NCBI RefSeq assembly: GCF_000003815.2
Contig: NC_049994.1
Span: 17,557,738-17,621,737, forward strand
DNA length: 64,000 nt
DNA from: Branchiostoma floridae
Taxonomy: Eukaryota; Chordata; Leptocardii; Amphioxiformes; Branchiostomatidae
Direction: 5' to 3'
Part shown: piece by piece, positions 9,792 to 21,000 of the stretch
Numbering within the stretch: the stretch's first letter is position 1
Layout: every line of letters starts with the position of its first letter
Translations under genes and position numbers: made by a program
Notes under the pieces: generated by a model
The model's database searches: none
Told to the model about the DNA's origin: nothing
The model's input: the letters and a program-made list of their open reading frames with translations, nothing else

Positions 9792-12700
9792 ATGGCGGCG
9801 ACCGTACGAACTGTTCTGTCCCGGGTTCTGTCCCAAAGTGGCGCTCTGTCCGCCAACCTGACAGCCGGATCGTCCAGCCGGGTCCCTACCACCGCCTTCA
9901 CACTTCTGCACAGGTCTGGGCCAGTTTTGTGTTATATTTGTGTTGATTTTTGGTTTAAACTAAGGCAGGTGTTTGTATGGGTGGGGGTACGTGTCATAAG
10001 ATCATAAGGAAGATACAAAACAAACGTCCTTGGGTTCATGTTTTGGCTAATTTAGTCCCGACAAACTGGTTTTCAGTCAGTGGCTTAAATAGAAGAAGCG
10101 CAAATTATGTATCAAACATTCAAACGGTAGGGTCATAAACTCAAATAAACCAAAGCAAACAAGTCATAGTCTTCAAACAAAAGACCTTTATGAACCAGAG
10201 GTCTGTAATCATATTTGGAGGACATTTCTAATCTCCAACCAGATACACGGTGCGTAATGTATAGTATCAAACTCCCTTATCCGGCTATACTCCCTGGCCA
10301 GCTTTGATACTATCTTATGGCACCGTAGGATCTGCTTGGAGATTAGGACATTTCAGGGTACAGTACTGTGATTCTTGAACTCTCTGTGGTGGTGTAATGT
10401 TTCATGGTGACTGCCTCACTGCAGACTTAAAACTGGTGTTTACAGTATATGACCATATGTAGCGCTGTTGCGAAGGTAAAACCACTCAAAACACTCCCTT
10501 AGGTTCCTACCACAGAATTAAATCACCTTGAATTTAAAAGCATCTACAGTATTTTTAACTACATGTAGTCTTTTATGATTTATGTAGGTAAAGCTATGAA
10601 CTGGTAAATAATTTACTTAGTCAAGACTAGTGGCAAACATGTAATTAATTGTTTGGTGTCTTTTGTTAGATGTCGCAGTACGGGAGCCCCTGACGAGAAT
10701 GTCGTACTTGAGCAGTTCCGCCCTGAGACGTCCTCGGTACCCTCCATGATGGACATCGGCACGCGGCGTATCTTCTCGGAGGACCACGATATCTTCCGTG
10801 CCAGCGTCAGGAGGTTCTGGGCGGAGGAAGTGGCGCCGAATCACACTCAGTACGCTGGAATTTTAAATTTTGTTTTCTCTGTTTGCTAGCAAAGGTTACA
10901 CATGTATAATTCTAATTCCAGGATTGGACAAGTTCTAAAACTCACTTGTTCTATGACTCCTATCGGGCAAGCACACAAAAAATCTGCCTGCCCGAACCAG
11001 CTTCTCATTTGTCCAAAATTTAGATGCCATATATTTTGTTGGGATAAAGGTTGTTTACAAACATGATTACATAAAGCATGATTAGTACACATTCAACCGG
11101 CAAGAACTTTAGTGGGAAGGGGTTGCACTCGTGGAAAAATCTTGCCCAGGTAAGACATGCACATGCCTGATCAGCAATTTCACACTCAGTACGCTGGAAA
11201 TTATAAATCACATTGTTTGCTTCATTATTGATAAATATCTTCCTACTTCTTCTTCGTCGTGTCATCACTACACTTACTTCATCCTCCTACTATTATCATG
11301 CAAGTGAAACACATCTCATATGGCCTAGTGGTTAGGATTTGGCACTCTCAATGCCAAGGCCCGGGTTAGAACTGAAAATATAATTGGCCAGTATACAGTC
11401 ACATGGCTGCTGGGATTTGAACCAAGGCCCGCCAGCTCACAAAATCAATGCACTAATTATAACTGCTAGACTAAGGTGTACACCAGGTAGACTGGTCAGT
11501 TGGTGATGCTTGAACCCCACTGTTACATGAAACCAAAGCAGAAAAATTGAAGTAAAAAGTTCCTCCTTATTTTGAAACATGTAAGGACAGATGTGCAAAT
11601 TCTTTATGGCTTCACAGCTCCTTAGGTGTTGTTGATTGCCTGATTGATTGATATGGTGTTTGATTGATTGATTATTTATTGATTGATTGGTCGATGATTG
11701 ATTGACAGGTATGAGAAGGATGGCCAGGTGAGTCGTGAGGTGTGGCAGAAGGCGGGAGAGCAAGGCCTGCTGGGAGTGCCCACACCTGAGGAGATGGGCG
11801 GGATCGGGGCGGACGTCCTGTATGCTGCTATCATGTGGGAGGAACAGTAAGGAGCTTACAGTATTATGGTTTATTTCTTAACCAGTTTATTTCTCGACCG
11901 GTTCAATTTGTTATCACCAAGTACAGTAGGGGCATCTTCTCTGGGTAGTTTTAAAGAACGCTTGCAGATAGATGTGCAAAAGTAAGGTGTGAGGGGTCGT
12001 TAGGTATAATGTAACCAGCTGCTGCCACACCGCGTGCCTGCGAAGCTGGTGTGTTATGCCGAACAGCGGTTATATATCGGCTATATAGATACAGATACAG
12101 ATAGATACAGATATGGTCCAGCTGTGAGAGACATACAGTTGGGTCCGCTCAACCAGCCAATACTTGAAATAGCTATTACAAAGAGCAGAGGCCACAGTCT
12201 TGAAATTGAATTGCAGTTGTTTGTTTAAAGACTAAATTTCCTCAACTTCTTGAAAATTTGGTATACTGGCTTTTCATTTGACGTCACATGCGCTATGTTG
12301 GATTACAGCTGTTTGCTACACCTGTTGCTACTGCTTAATTCAATTACCCGCCAACATGGTCGTCGGAGGATTGTAATTATAATGACATCATCGTAATACA
12401 TGTAGTGTGACGTCAGTGAAAAAGCCTGTATTGGATTGTGCCCCTTTATATGTGGGACGGTCGAGCTAACACAGTGATACTGAATGCACCATGTTGTATT
12501 CTGTATGTACAAAACAACAACATATCATGATGTCATTACTGAAAGAGTTCAGGGTCTCACAGTTAGAATGACAAGAAAATAAAGTCCTGGTATAGTAAAA
12601 ATTTGGACTAGATGTTCTGAAAGAAGAAGGGTTCTAAAAGTTTCACTGCTGCCCCCTTGCAGGATGTACTCAAACTGCAGTGGTCCCGGCTACGCCATGC

Positions 12701-15700
12701 ACTCTGACATCGTGATGCCGTACATCCAGAAGTATGGAACCCCCGAGCAGCACGAGCGGTTCATGCCGGACATGATCGCCGGGAACAAGATCGGCGCTCT
12801 GGCCATGACGGAGCCAGGGGCTGGCAGGTACTCAGGGTTTTTCCTAGGAAAAATTGTAAGGAGGAACATTGTGAGCAATCGAGCAGAGGGTGTAGAGAAA
12901 ATTTTGGGTTAAAATGAGGCGTCCTAAGGGGTAAAATTGCTGTCAGACAGTTGAAGACTGTAGCCTAGTAGCATCACTGGTCAATCAGAATTTTAATTTT
13001 TATGCTAAGATAATGTCAGAGGATCTGCTTCCCAAGGTAAGGGGGGTAGGGGGCAAGTACTGCATGGGGGCTCAGCGCCCCTGTAACCCTCTTTAGACAA
13101 ACCCCTGACATGGTGGCCGGGAACAAGATCGGCGCTCTGGCAATGACGGAGCCAGGGGCTGGCAGGTACCAAGCTAAGTTCTCACCCAACTCGAAATGTG
13201 GGAAGCTAAATTAATATACAGATCTAGGGACACTAGGAATGTGAAAAGACTCAGTTTGTGTAATGTAAACTCTGCTGTACGGGGCTGCAACTAGCTCTCC
13301 CCTCAAGGGGGCCGGCTGAATGTTGCGTGGGTCGCTATGATAGTATAAGCATGGATTGACTTCCATTTGAACTCAAGTAATATCTCAACTACAAACTGTC
13401 ATAGAAACAAAGATTTCATGATACATGTATTAAGAAAACTGCAGTCTTTTGTTGACATGCCATTCTAAATTGTTGCCTTTTTAACCAGCCTCAAAGCTGA
13501 CTTTCATCTAATCTCCAAGCAGATCCTACGGTGCCATAAGATAGTATTAAAGCTGGCCAGGGAGTATAGCCGGCTAAGGGAGTCAAACGGGAAGTTTGAT
13601 ACTATACATAAAGCACCGTGGATCTGGTTGGAGATTAACTTTCATCATCATTATTTTATATACAGTACCAAACTGAAAGTAAACATTGATTCAGAAAAAC
13701 TGAAGTGCCCTTGTTTTTTCCAGTGACCTCCAGGGGATCCGAACTAACGCTAAGAAGAACGGTGATGACTGGATCCTGAATGGCAGCAAGGTAGGCAAAT
13801 ATACAGCAGAAAAAAACTCTTTTATGTAGTACAATGCTAAATTTTCTTCCATTTAAATGTACACGGATCAGATTTTCAACAACCACTGTCGCCTTCTTCA
13901 GGATCAATACTGATGCCCAATCACTTCAGAATATAAACTCGTGAGAGTTACAGAGTATATACATACAGACACGTGATCTTGCAGTTTGGTGATGTTTGGT
14001 GACAATTACATTTAAAAACGATCATTGCCCGAACCAACTTTTCACCTGCCTGAAATCTAAATGGCGTTTTTCTATGTATTTTCACTTCCAACAATGGATT
14101 TCTTTTATTATTGGCTCTATTTTTCTGAGTTGATGCTTGATGCCATGACTGTGAAAGTGACTAGTATCAAAATCTCACTCATGGACAGGTCTTAGTTGGT
14201 AGGGCATGCACTTGCCCGATCAGCACTTTCACTGTCCGGGACAATCGGGCTAGTGTCCAACCCTGACTTCTGAAGCAGATTTTGAAATATTTTCGGTTCA
14301 TCTCCGTTTCTTTCCCAGGTGTTCATCACGAACGGCTGGATGGCTGATGTCACCATCGTCGTGGCGATCACCAACCCACAGGCGAAGTCCGCGGCACACG
14401 GCATCAGCCTCTTTCTGGTGGAGGAGGGTATGGAGGGGTTTAAGAAGGGTCGCAAACTGGAGAAAATCGGGATGAAGGCTCAGGTGAGAAGGATTCTTCT
14501 TTCGTTTTTTTTTTAAATCAAGTTCGTAGGGCCTGACGTTACCATCATGAAGATGAAGAGCAGCCCATAGCGATAACTGTCATGAAAGGGTTTACAGAAA
14601 AGACTACGCTGTGCACCAGGCCTGGCTACCTGGGCTGTCTACCTAGGTTGGCTATCACATCAGGCTACTCAGATACCCCCATTCATAGCCCTAATTCTTT
14701 TTTTCATTCGCACACACAAGCCTAATGGTAAATATTGTATGTGAGTCTGTGAGAAGCTTGACACTAGGCTAGAGGGAAAACACACATTTTTTTGGCGAAA
14801 ATGTTGCCTCTAGCTTTAATTGAGTCCCAGAGTGTCTATGATATTTCTGTTTCCTCGGCATGTATCTAAAGGTAAATCTTTGACACTGTTTGTGATTGTT
14901 TCTTCCTCCTTATTACAGGACACAGCAGAATTGTTCTTCGACGATGTCCGCCTGCCTCCATCAGCCCTGTTAGGTCAGGAGAACAGGGGGTTTGTCTATC
15001 TCATGCAGGTCAGGTCATCTTTTTGTACTATTTATATAAATGTAAAGTAGTGGAGAAACCCTGACATGTGTTTGTACAGGTAACTCATGTTTGTTACGCA
15101 TTTTAAGAAGAGAGAAGAAGCTATAAAGCTGTTAACTATAGATATAAGTAAAGCATGGAATAGCATAGCTTTCCTGTCATTCTCTGGGTATCAACATCAC
15201 TGCATTTAGTTCCAATGAGGCATGAATCTGTAATAAACTTCATTGTCATTGTCACCCCAGGAGTTACCCCAGGAGAGGCTGATCATCGCAGACATGGCCA
15301 TCGCCTCGTCTGAGTTCATGTTTGAGGAGACCAGGAACTATGTCAAGGAGAGGAAGGCGTTCGGCAAGACTGTGTCAAGACTTCAGGTGAGAACTATGTC
15401 TTTACAAGACTGTGTCAAGACTTCAGGTGAGAACTACGTCTTTACAAAACTGTGTCAAGACTACATATAGAGCTAGAACCCAAACCTTCTTAACATTACA
15501 CAGGTGAAGTTTTAAAAGTCAAGAAGTGTTGCTGTGTTACCTTCCAGCACTTTTGACATGTGAAACAGATTTCCTCCAGTGGTTGCAAATTTGTGCGGCT
15601 ACTGCCATGTCTTCTCATGTTTAATCTTCTTTGATCAATATCTTTATCTAAAAGTTGGCAGGCTTTGTATAAAACAAGAATGAGAAGTATTCCTGCTTAC

Positions 15701-16535
15701 AGATTGATACAATTTTTTTTCATGTTTAATCAGACCATCCAACACAAGCTGGCTGAAATCAAGACAGACATCGTAGTGGGTCGAGCTTTCCTGGACCAGT
15801 GTCTGGAACTTCATAACCAGGGACGACTGGACTCCAACACCGCCTCCATGGCAAAGTTCTGGTGAAATCTAAGTTCTACATTTTTAAATGTATCTAGCAA
15901 GGCTTTGGGGAAAAATAGATTATCAGAGACAAGGTATGGGTTAAGGATTTTAATCAGCAATCCTGGTGCATGTATTTATACCATTATCCCTTTAAGGTAT
16001 CATAAAACAATTGTTCAAATCCTTCATGTGATCATTTTAAGGCTCTCTTACTACATCGAAGGAGACCTATACTTTGAGCTTGTTAAAAAAAACACCACAC
16101 TTCTTTATTAGAATAGAGGTCTACCCAGAATCTTAGCGTACCAGTTTGCCTCGCACAAAGGTTACTGTCCAAAATAAAAGACAGAACCAGAAACAGTAGT
16201 GATGTTCACAATTGTTTTATACAGACGCAGAATAGAAATTGATTATTCCCTGATTCCAGAACCAAGTAGTGACCCAGTGCCCGTGGTAGGGCTACATGTT
16301 GGAATACCTGGTCACCATTTGTGTTAACAGTATTTCTGTGTGTTCCCTAACCCCCTGCAGGGCCTCAGACCTACAGAACCGTGTAGCGACCCAGTGCCTA
16401 CAGATGCACGGGGGGTGGGGGTACATGTGGGAGTACCCCATCGCTAAAGCGTTCGTCGACTCTCGCGTCCAGCCGATCTACGGAGGCAGCAACGAGATCA
16501 TGAAGGAGCTTATCGCTCGCAACATCGTCAACTAG
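9792..16535 (+). CDS. ACADL: Long-chain acyl-CoA dehydrogenase, mitochondrial, copy 1
   Basis: FAD enzyme that introduces the trans-2 double bond into long-chain acyl-CoA in the matrix and passes electrons to ETF. Exons: 9792-9913, 10670-10849, 11709-11846, 12663-12827, 13724-13790, 14319-14483, 14919-15008, 15261-15386, 15734-15861, 16361-16535. All are GT-AG with matching phases: 1356 bases, 451 residues (human ACADL is 430). Residues 1-41 are a basic, Ser/Arg/Ala-rich mitochondrial leader. The first dehydrogenase signature, AMTEPGAGSDLQG, spans the exon 4/5 join (about 195-207). The second begins QMHGGWGYMWEYP (about 408). IYGGSNEI (about 433) has Gly where MCAD has its catalytic Glu, as in the LCAD/IVD class, where the base sits on another helix. 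FEETRNYVKERKAFG is typical of ACADL. It is divergent from CPT2 and followed by a paralogue in the same orientation. Confidence 0.96.
10229..10345. mobile_element. 117-bp MITE with 9-bp TSD, copy A
   Basis: Ends TAATCTCCAACCAGAT and ATCTGCTTGGAGATTA are inverted repeats. A perfect 9-bp duplication GGACATTTC flanks it (10220-10228, 10346-10354). Copy B at 13509-13637 lies in the opposite orientation in the same gene. It sits in ACADL intron 1 and has no coding potential. Confidence 0.92.
11180..11208 (+). repeat. Copy of ACADL exon 2 donor boundary
   Basis: TCACACTCAGTACGCTGGAA repeats the exon 2 end and donor (10841-10860), and similarity continues a few bases into the intron. It lies about 340 bases downstream within intron 2. 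Confidence 0.8.
11316..11376 (+). repeat. tRNA-Glu-like pseudogene or SINE head
   Basis: GGCCTAGTGGTTAGGATTTG and GGCCCGGGTTAGAACTG match the A-box and B-box halves of tRNA-Glu, with the anticodon-region bases CTCTCAATGCC between. The B box is damaged (AGAACT in place of CGAWTC) and the 5' acceptor strand is absent. This points to a tRNA-derived SINE or pseudogene in ACADL intron 2. Confidence 0.6.
11655..11708. repeat. (ATTG)n run abutting the exon 3 acceptor
   Basis: Irregular GATT/ATTG repeats run directly into the TTGACAG acceptor of ACADL exon 3. The paralogue has the same arrangement at 19760-19810, so this predates the gene duplication or was spread by conversion. Confidence 0.85.
12010..12115. 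repeat. Minisatellite-element fragment (GAAGCTGGTGTGTTATGCC family)
   Basis: CCAGCTGCTGCC, GCCTGCGAAGCTGGTGTGTT and a TATCGGCTATATAGATACAG unit occur here. The same pieces, inverted and expanded, lie at 59515-59800, and an internal block lies at 52285-52440. It is a dispersed family in three different introns. Confidence 0.75.
13104..13165 (+). repeat. Extra copy of ACADL exon 4 tail plus donor
   Basis: The last about 60 bases of exon 4, coding AGNKIGALAMTEPGAG, recur here and end in GGCAG followed by a GTACC donor. CTTTAG shortly upstream could act as an acceptor. The copy lies 280 bases downstream of the real exon in the same intron. Confidence 0.88.
13509..13637. mobile_element. 129-bp MITE with 9-bp TSD, copy B
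   Basis: Ends TAATCTCCAAGCAGATCC and GGATCTGGTTGGAGATTA are flanked by a perfect 9-bp duplication ACTTTCATC (13500-13508, 13638-13646). It is the reverse complement of copy A at 10229-10345 plus a short insertion near the middle. It lies in ACADL intron 4. Confidence 0.93.
15366..15465 (+). repeat. Tandem copies of ACADL exon 8 donor boundary
   Basis: A 40-bp unit starting AAGACTGTGTCAAGACTTCAG includes the last exon bases, the GTGAG donor and the intron start. It occurs twice in full and a third time in part. Using the second donor would add 40 bases and shift the frame. The paralogue has the same repeat with more copies. Confidence 0.9.
16256..16310 (+). repeat. Degenerate copy of ACADL exon 10 head
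   Basis: TTCCAGAACCAAGTAGTGACCCAGTGCCC and the following GGGCTACATGTTGGAATACC (written in two pieces) resemble exon 10 at 16375-16440, which codes NRVATQCLQ and GYMWEYP. The frame is broken. It lies about 60 bases upstream of the exon 10 acceptor. Confidence 0.75.
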
Positions 16536-17330
16536 AGGTCATCTGGGGTCACTTATAATCACTAGAGGCTGTCGGTGGACACCCTAGACTCAGTATCATT
16601 AGCTATAGGTCATCTAAGGACATCTGAAATGGAACATCATCAACTACAGGTCGTCTAAGGACAATTAAAATGCAACATCTCCAACTAGATGTCGAGCCAG
16701 GGTGCCATCGGATTACCGTACCAGGCCCGCCCTAGTAATTGCCCTAGTAACCCAGGCTACTAGGGGTCACTTGAAATACAACATTGTCAACTAGAGATCA
16801 TCTTAGTCAAAAAGTTACATCACTGCTGAATTAGTCCTGTGCCTTTTGGAACTTATTACAATGTACGTATAATGATTCATACAGGTCAGAAAAAAGAGAT
16901 GGTCTTCTAGTGTTCTACATGATGTGATATGTGTTTGTTGGGGGTGGGGGGGAATTTATTTGTGTCTGATATTAAAGAAAGTCAGTAGATCTGACTTAGT
17001 AGTGGTAATATTAACAAGATTTATTTGCCCATAAAATTGCTGTAACATTTTAACAATAGTATATTAAACACCCTTCAGTGTAACACACTAGGTTGTATGT
17101 AATCTATAACATTCTGCTTTTTATCTTTCAAACTAAAATGCAATGATACAAATATATATCTTCTTTTTCTGAACTGAACTTTTCTTGTAAGGCTTGCAAT
17201 ATGCTGCACATTGATGCTTTACTACTGTTGACTGTAGTTATTTAAGCAAACTATACACCCTGTCAGGTTTGAAAATGTCTGTATACATGATGTATTTATT
17301 AGTAAAGGAGAATAAATGGTGTCTGGTTGA
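16536..17330 (+). other. ACADL copy 1 3' UTR with reiterated stop-codon segment
   Basis: The end of the coding sequence, AACATCGTCAACTAGAGGTC, recurs in altered form at 16633, 16674 and 16780, so the UTR begins as a degenerate minisatellite seeded by the stop region. A poly(A) signal AATAAA lies at 17311-17316. Confidence 0.7.
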
Positions 17331-18024
17331 TTTTCTCGATTGTGGTCATTATTTAGTCTTGTGGCTTAGCAGACTTCTAGGAGAGTGCTAACGTTTCTTT
17401 TGGGAAAAGTGCTGATTAACAACTATCAACTGGGGCCAAGCTCAGTAATACTAGAGGAGATTTTTTATGGACACCTTGATTAACAACATGTAGATAGTAT
17501 CCCCTTCCACCCAGTCCAATTTGAAAATTTGGCGCCCTCAAAAAATAAATGCCAGCGCTCGTCAGCAAAGGAAATCATCTTTGTAGTTGACTGTAATTAA
17601 ACAAACTAATTGATTAGAGTTGACTGTGGATCTTTGAAATCACTGTCACGGTTCGAACTGAGCTTTATGTATTATTCCTGATACAGAAAATAGCATATCA
17701 TAGAAAGCCCGATGAAAACGCCTAAAAATACGTAAAAAAACCTCAACTATAACCGAACTTCTGCTTGGACTTAAGAGAGGTATAGGGTGTATTGTGGGGC
17801 AAACCACAAAATGTTTTGGGGGATGTGCATATTTGCTACAAAACGCAACGTTTCGAATCTCCCTTTCCTACAAGAAATAACGTGCTACTCTAGCCAAAGT
17901 GAATAGATATCGCCCCCTGAATGCAAACACGTTTTTACAAACGGTGCACAATTCTGAACGTTGCACCATCCCCTCTAGTTATACTTTGGACGGTCCCCCT
18001 CAGTAGCGTACAAGGTTGACCAAC
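17331..18024. other. Intergenic region upstream of ACADL copy 2
   Basis: No gene is seen. 17698-17775 (AGAAAGCCCGATGAAAACG and following) matches one arm of the palindromic element at 57123-57324, so it is a transposon remnant. The last 100 bases before the ATG should hold the copy 2 promoter; no clear DR1 like that of copy 1 is visible. Confidence 0.5.
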
Positions 18025-21000
18025 ATGGCGGCGGCTGTCCGAACTGTTCTGTCCCGTAGACTGCTCCAGCGGCGGGCGATTGCCGTGAACCTGACCGCTA
18101 ACCCCTCCTGTCGTCTCCCTGTAGCTTCGACCACACTTCTCCACAGGTTTGTGAGCATTTTCTAGCGGTATGGAGTTGCCGAAAACATGATGAAATGTGA
18201 AGGGAGAGACTCCAGGACTTCTGTTTACGGCCGAGCCATGTACCATTTCCGGGGGTGGTAGTTATATTGCTAACCGCCTAAATGTATATATTTGCCATCA
18301 AATGTGTCTTAAATAATGTCAGAATGTAGTGCTAAGTGTATTTGTGTAATAATTTTCTATTTAGACCTTCTAAAGATAGTTTTAATGTTCCAAGTCTGTC
18401 CTGGTACAACGTTATTCCACCCATTTTAGGGTAACGATGGTTTCGTCCATCTGACTTGACCATAAAAAAAAGTATTTTGACATACGCAACTGTGTAAATT
18501 TGATGATGGAAAGTATCATCTGAATGTCCCAGGTCGTTGTGGGAAAGTGGGTGATTTGCCTACCGATCTGGGGAGTCAACTTTTTCAAACCGTTTGTTTT
18601 TACTGAGTGCTGTTTTGGTTCCCTGAACTTTTGGGGAGGGGCAACATTGATTTAGATTTACCAAGGCAAGGACCATGATGGAGTTACATCAAGACAAGCG
18701 CCTTCGGTTTACACAGTATAGTTTAAGTCTTGATTGATTTCGAGAAGGGTCGCTATCTCCGTAGCTTGGATACCAAACTGTTAGATATATTTAATTATCT
18801 TAGTCAGATAAATAAAAAAGATCAGGCTACCTGGGTCTGGTAGAGGTATCCCTATTTTCTTACCTATGCTATTCAAAGGCATATAATGTTATTGAATACC
18901 AAAGGAATGAATGTCTTCAAAAATACATTTCACATTTTAGGCTGAGATATATCCTTCTCCAAACCTTGACCAACTTATTATTTAAGTCAGCTACGTTTTC
19001 TATTATTGATAATGATATAAACTTACATTTGTTTGTTTATTTGTTTGTTTCTATTCATAGATGTCGGAGTACGGGAGCCCCGGAACAGGAGGTTACCCTG
19101 GAGATGTTCCGCCCGGAAACGTCGTCCGCTCCGTCCCTGATGGACATCGGCACGCGGCGAATCTTCCAGGAGGAGCACGATATCTACCGGGCGAGCGCGA
19201 GAAAGTTCTGGGCAGAGGAGGTCCTTCCTAACCACCCACAGTACGTAACCTTAGTGTAAAGTAGAGTATAGTATGTACTGTACTGTAAAGTGGAGATAGC
19301 CTCAACCAGACTCCACAGGTCGCTGGAAAAATTGTAGAAATTTGCCAAATAAGACAGAAAACATGCCAGAGTTGTATGGCAAGGAGTACAGTCTTATTTG
19401 GCCAATTTCTACAGTATTTGTGAGTGTTTTCCAGCAACCTGTGGCGCCTGGTAGAGGCTAAGGTAGAGTGGGTTCTTTCCTCAAGCTACCAGCATCTTTC
19501 ACACCACAGTCATCCCTCAGCAAGACATCTGGAGCCGTATAGTTTCTATTTAGAACTTTCATTCAGCCTGTCACACACAGTACGTAGCATAGAAGACATT
19601 AGGCCAATGGCAGTTTAATTAGTTGTACATGTAATGTTACATGTATCTTGCTTGGATTTGAAAAGAAAACCATGAAAGGGGGACCTGCACACTCTTTTGA
19701 ATCCGGGTAAACAGCAGTTTAATTCTGTATATTGTAGCTGGACAGGTGTGGCTGATTGCATGATTGTTTATTGATTGATTGATTAATTTTGATTATTGAT
19801 TGATTGACAGGTGGGAGAAAGACGGCCAGGTGAGTCGTGAGGTGTGGCTGAAGGCGGGAGAGCAAGGTCTGCTGGGAGTGAACACACCCGAAGAGCAGGG
19901 CGGAATCGGAGCGGACGTCCTGGCGGCAGCTGTGGGCTGGGAGGAACAGTGAGTAACTTCCTGAAGCGCTGTTATCTACAGTCTCCATTTCTGCCTTAAA
20001 ATAATCTCAAAAATGGGGTTGAAATTCAAAATTTTCCTGGGTTGCATGCCTTTTGACCTCCGTAGAGAGCATGCGTCCATGAGGTTTAATTGTTTCAAAA
20101 CTACACATGTGTGCTGCTTTCAGAATCATAATTAATCTAACAGCAGTGGGCATGCACTTGCACAACAGAAATTCCACACTCTCTGACATAAATGTGTTGC
20201 TGCCCCCTTGCAGGTCCTACTCAAACTGCAGTGGGCCTGGGTTTGCGTTGCACTCGGACATCGTGATGCCGTATATCGCGAAGTACGGTTCGCGGGAACA
20301 ACAGGAGAAGTTCCTTCCCGAAATGACCGCCGGACGGAAGATCGGAGCCATCGCCATGACAGAACCTGGGGCCGGCAGGTTTGTTACTTCTGTCTTTTAT
20401 CCCATTATTCCTTTCTTCCTTCTTTTGGAAGTTTTAAAACTTGTTCAATGACACTTTGATGTTTTCAGATATACTTGTGTTTTGGCAGTGTGTAGTAAGA
20501 ACACCTTTTGTATTATAGTCTACGTTGTCATTGTACTTGCATAGTGTCATAGTCTGCATGGACTGACTGACAGTAGTAGTAGTACATGTGTAGTAGTGGT
20601 AGTAGTAAGAACAGGAATATCCATACTCATGGAAAGGACTCAATGTTGGATACTTATAGCAAGGTCTTAATGTTTATAGTTGGTCATTGTCATGTCATGT
20701 TAGCTGTAGTACCAATAGCTACCTCTAGGGGGCAGTACTGATTGTTATTCTTCCCCAGTGACTTGCAGGGTGTGAGGACCAATGCTAAAAAGGTTGGAGA
20801 CGACTGGATCCTGAATGGCAGCAAGGTATATGAAGGATACATAGTGTTTGTTTTTCATTTACCTAAACTGTCTTATAAAATTAGCTGGACTACCAATGGT
20901 AGACAGAATGCTGCCAGTGTACACTGAGGAAAGTTTGTCTTTTGCAGTTGTCACAATGTGTGAATAGCTTATGACAGCAAAAAGTTCCAAAATTTGTATT

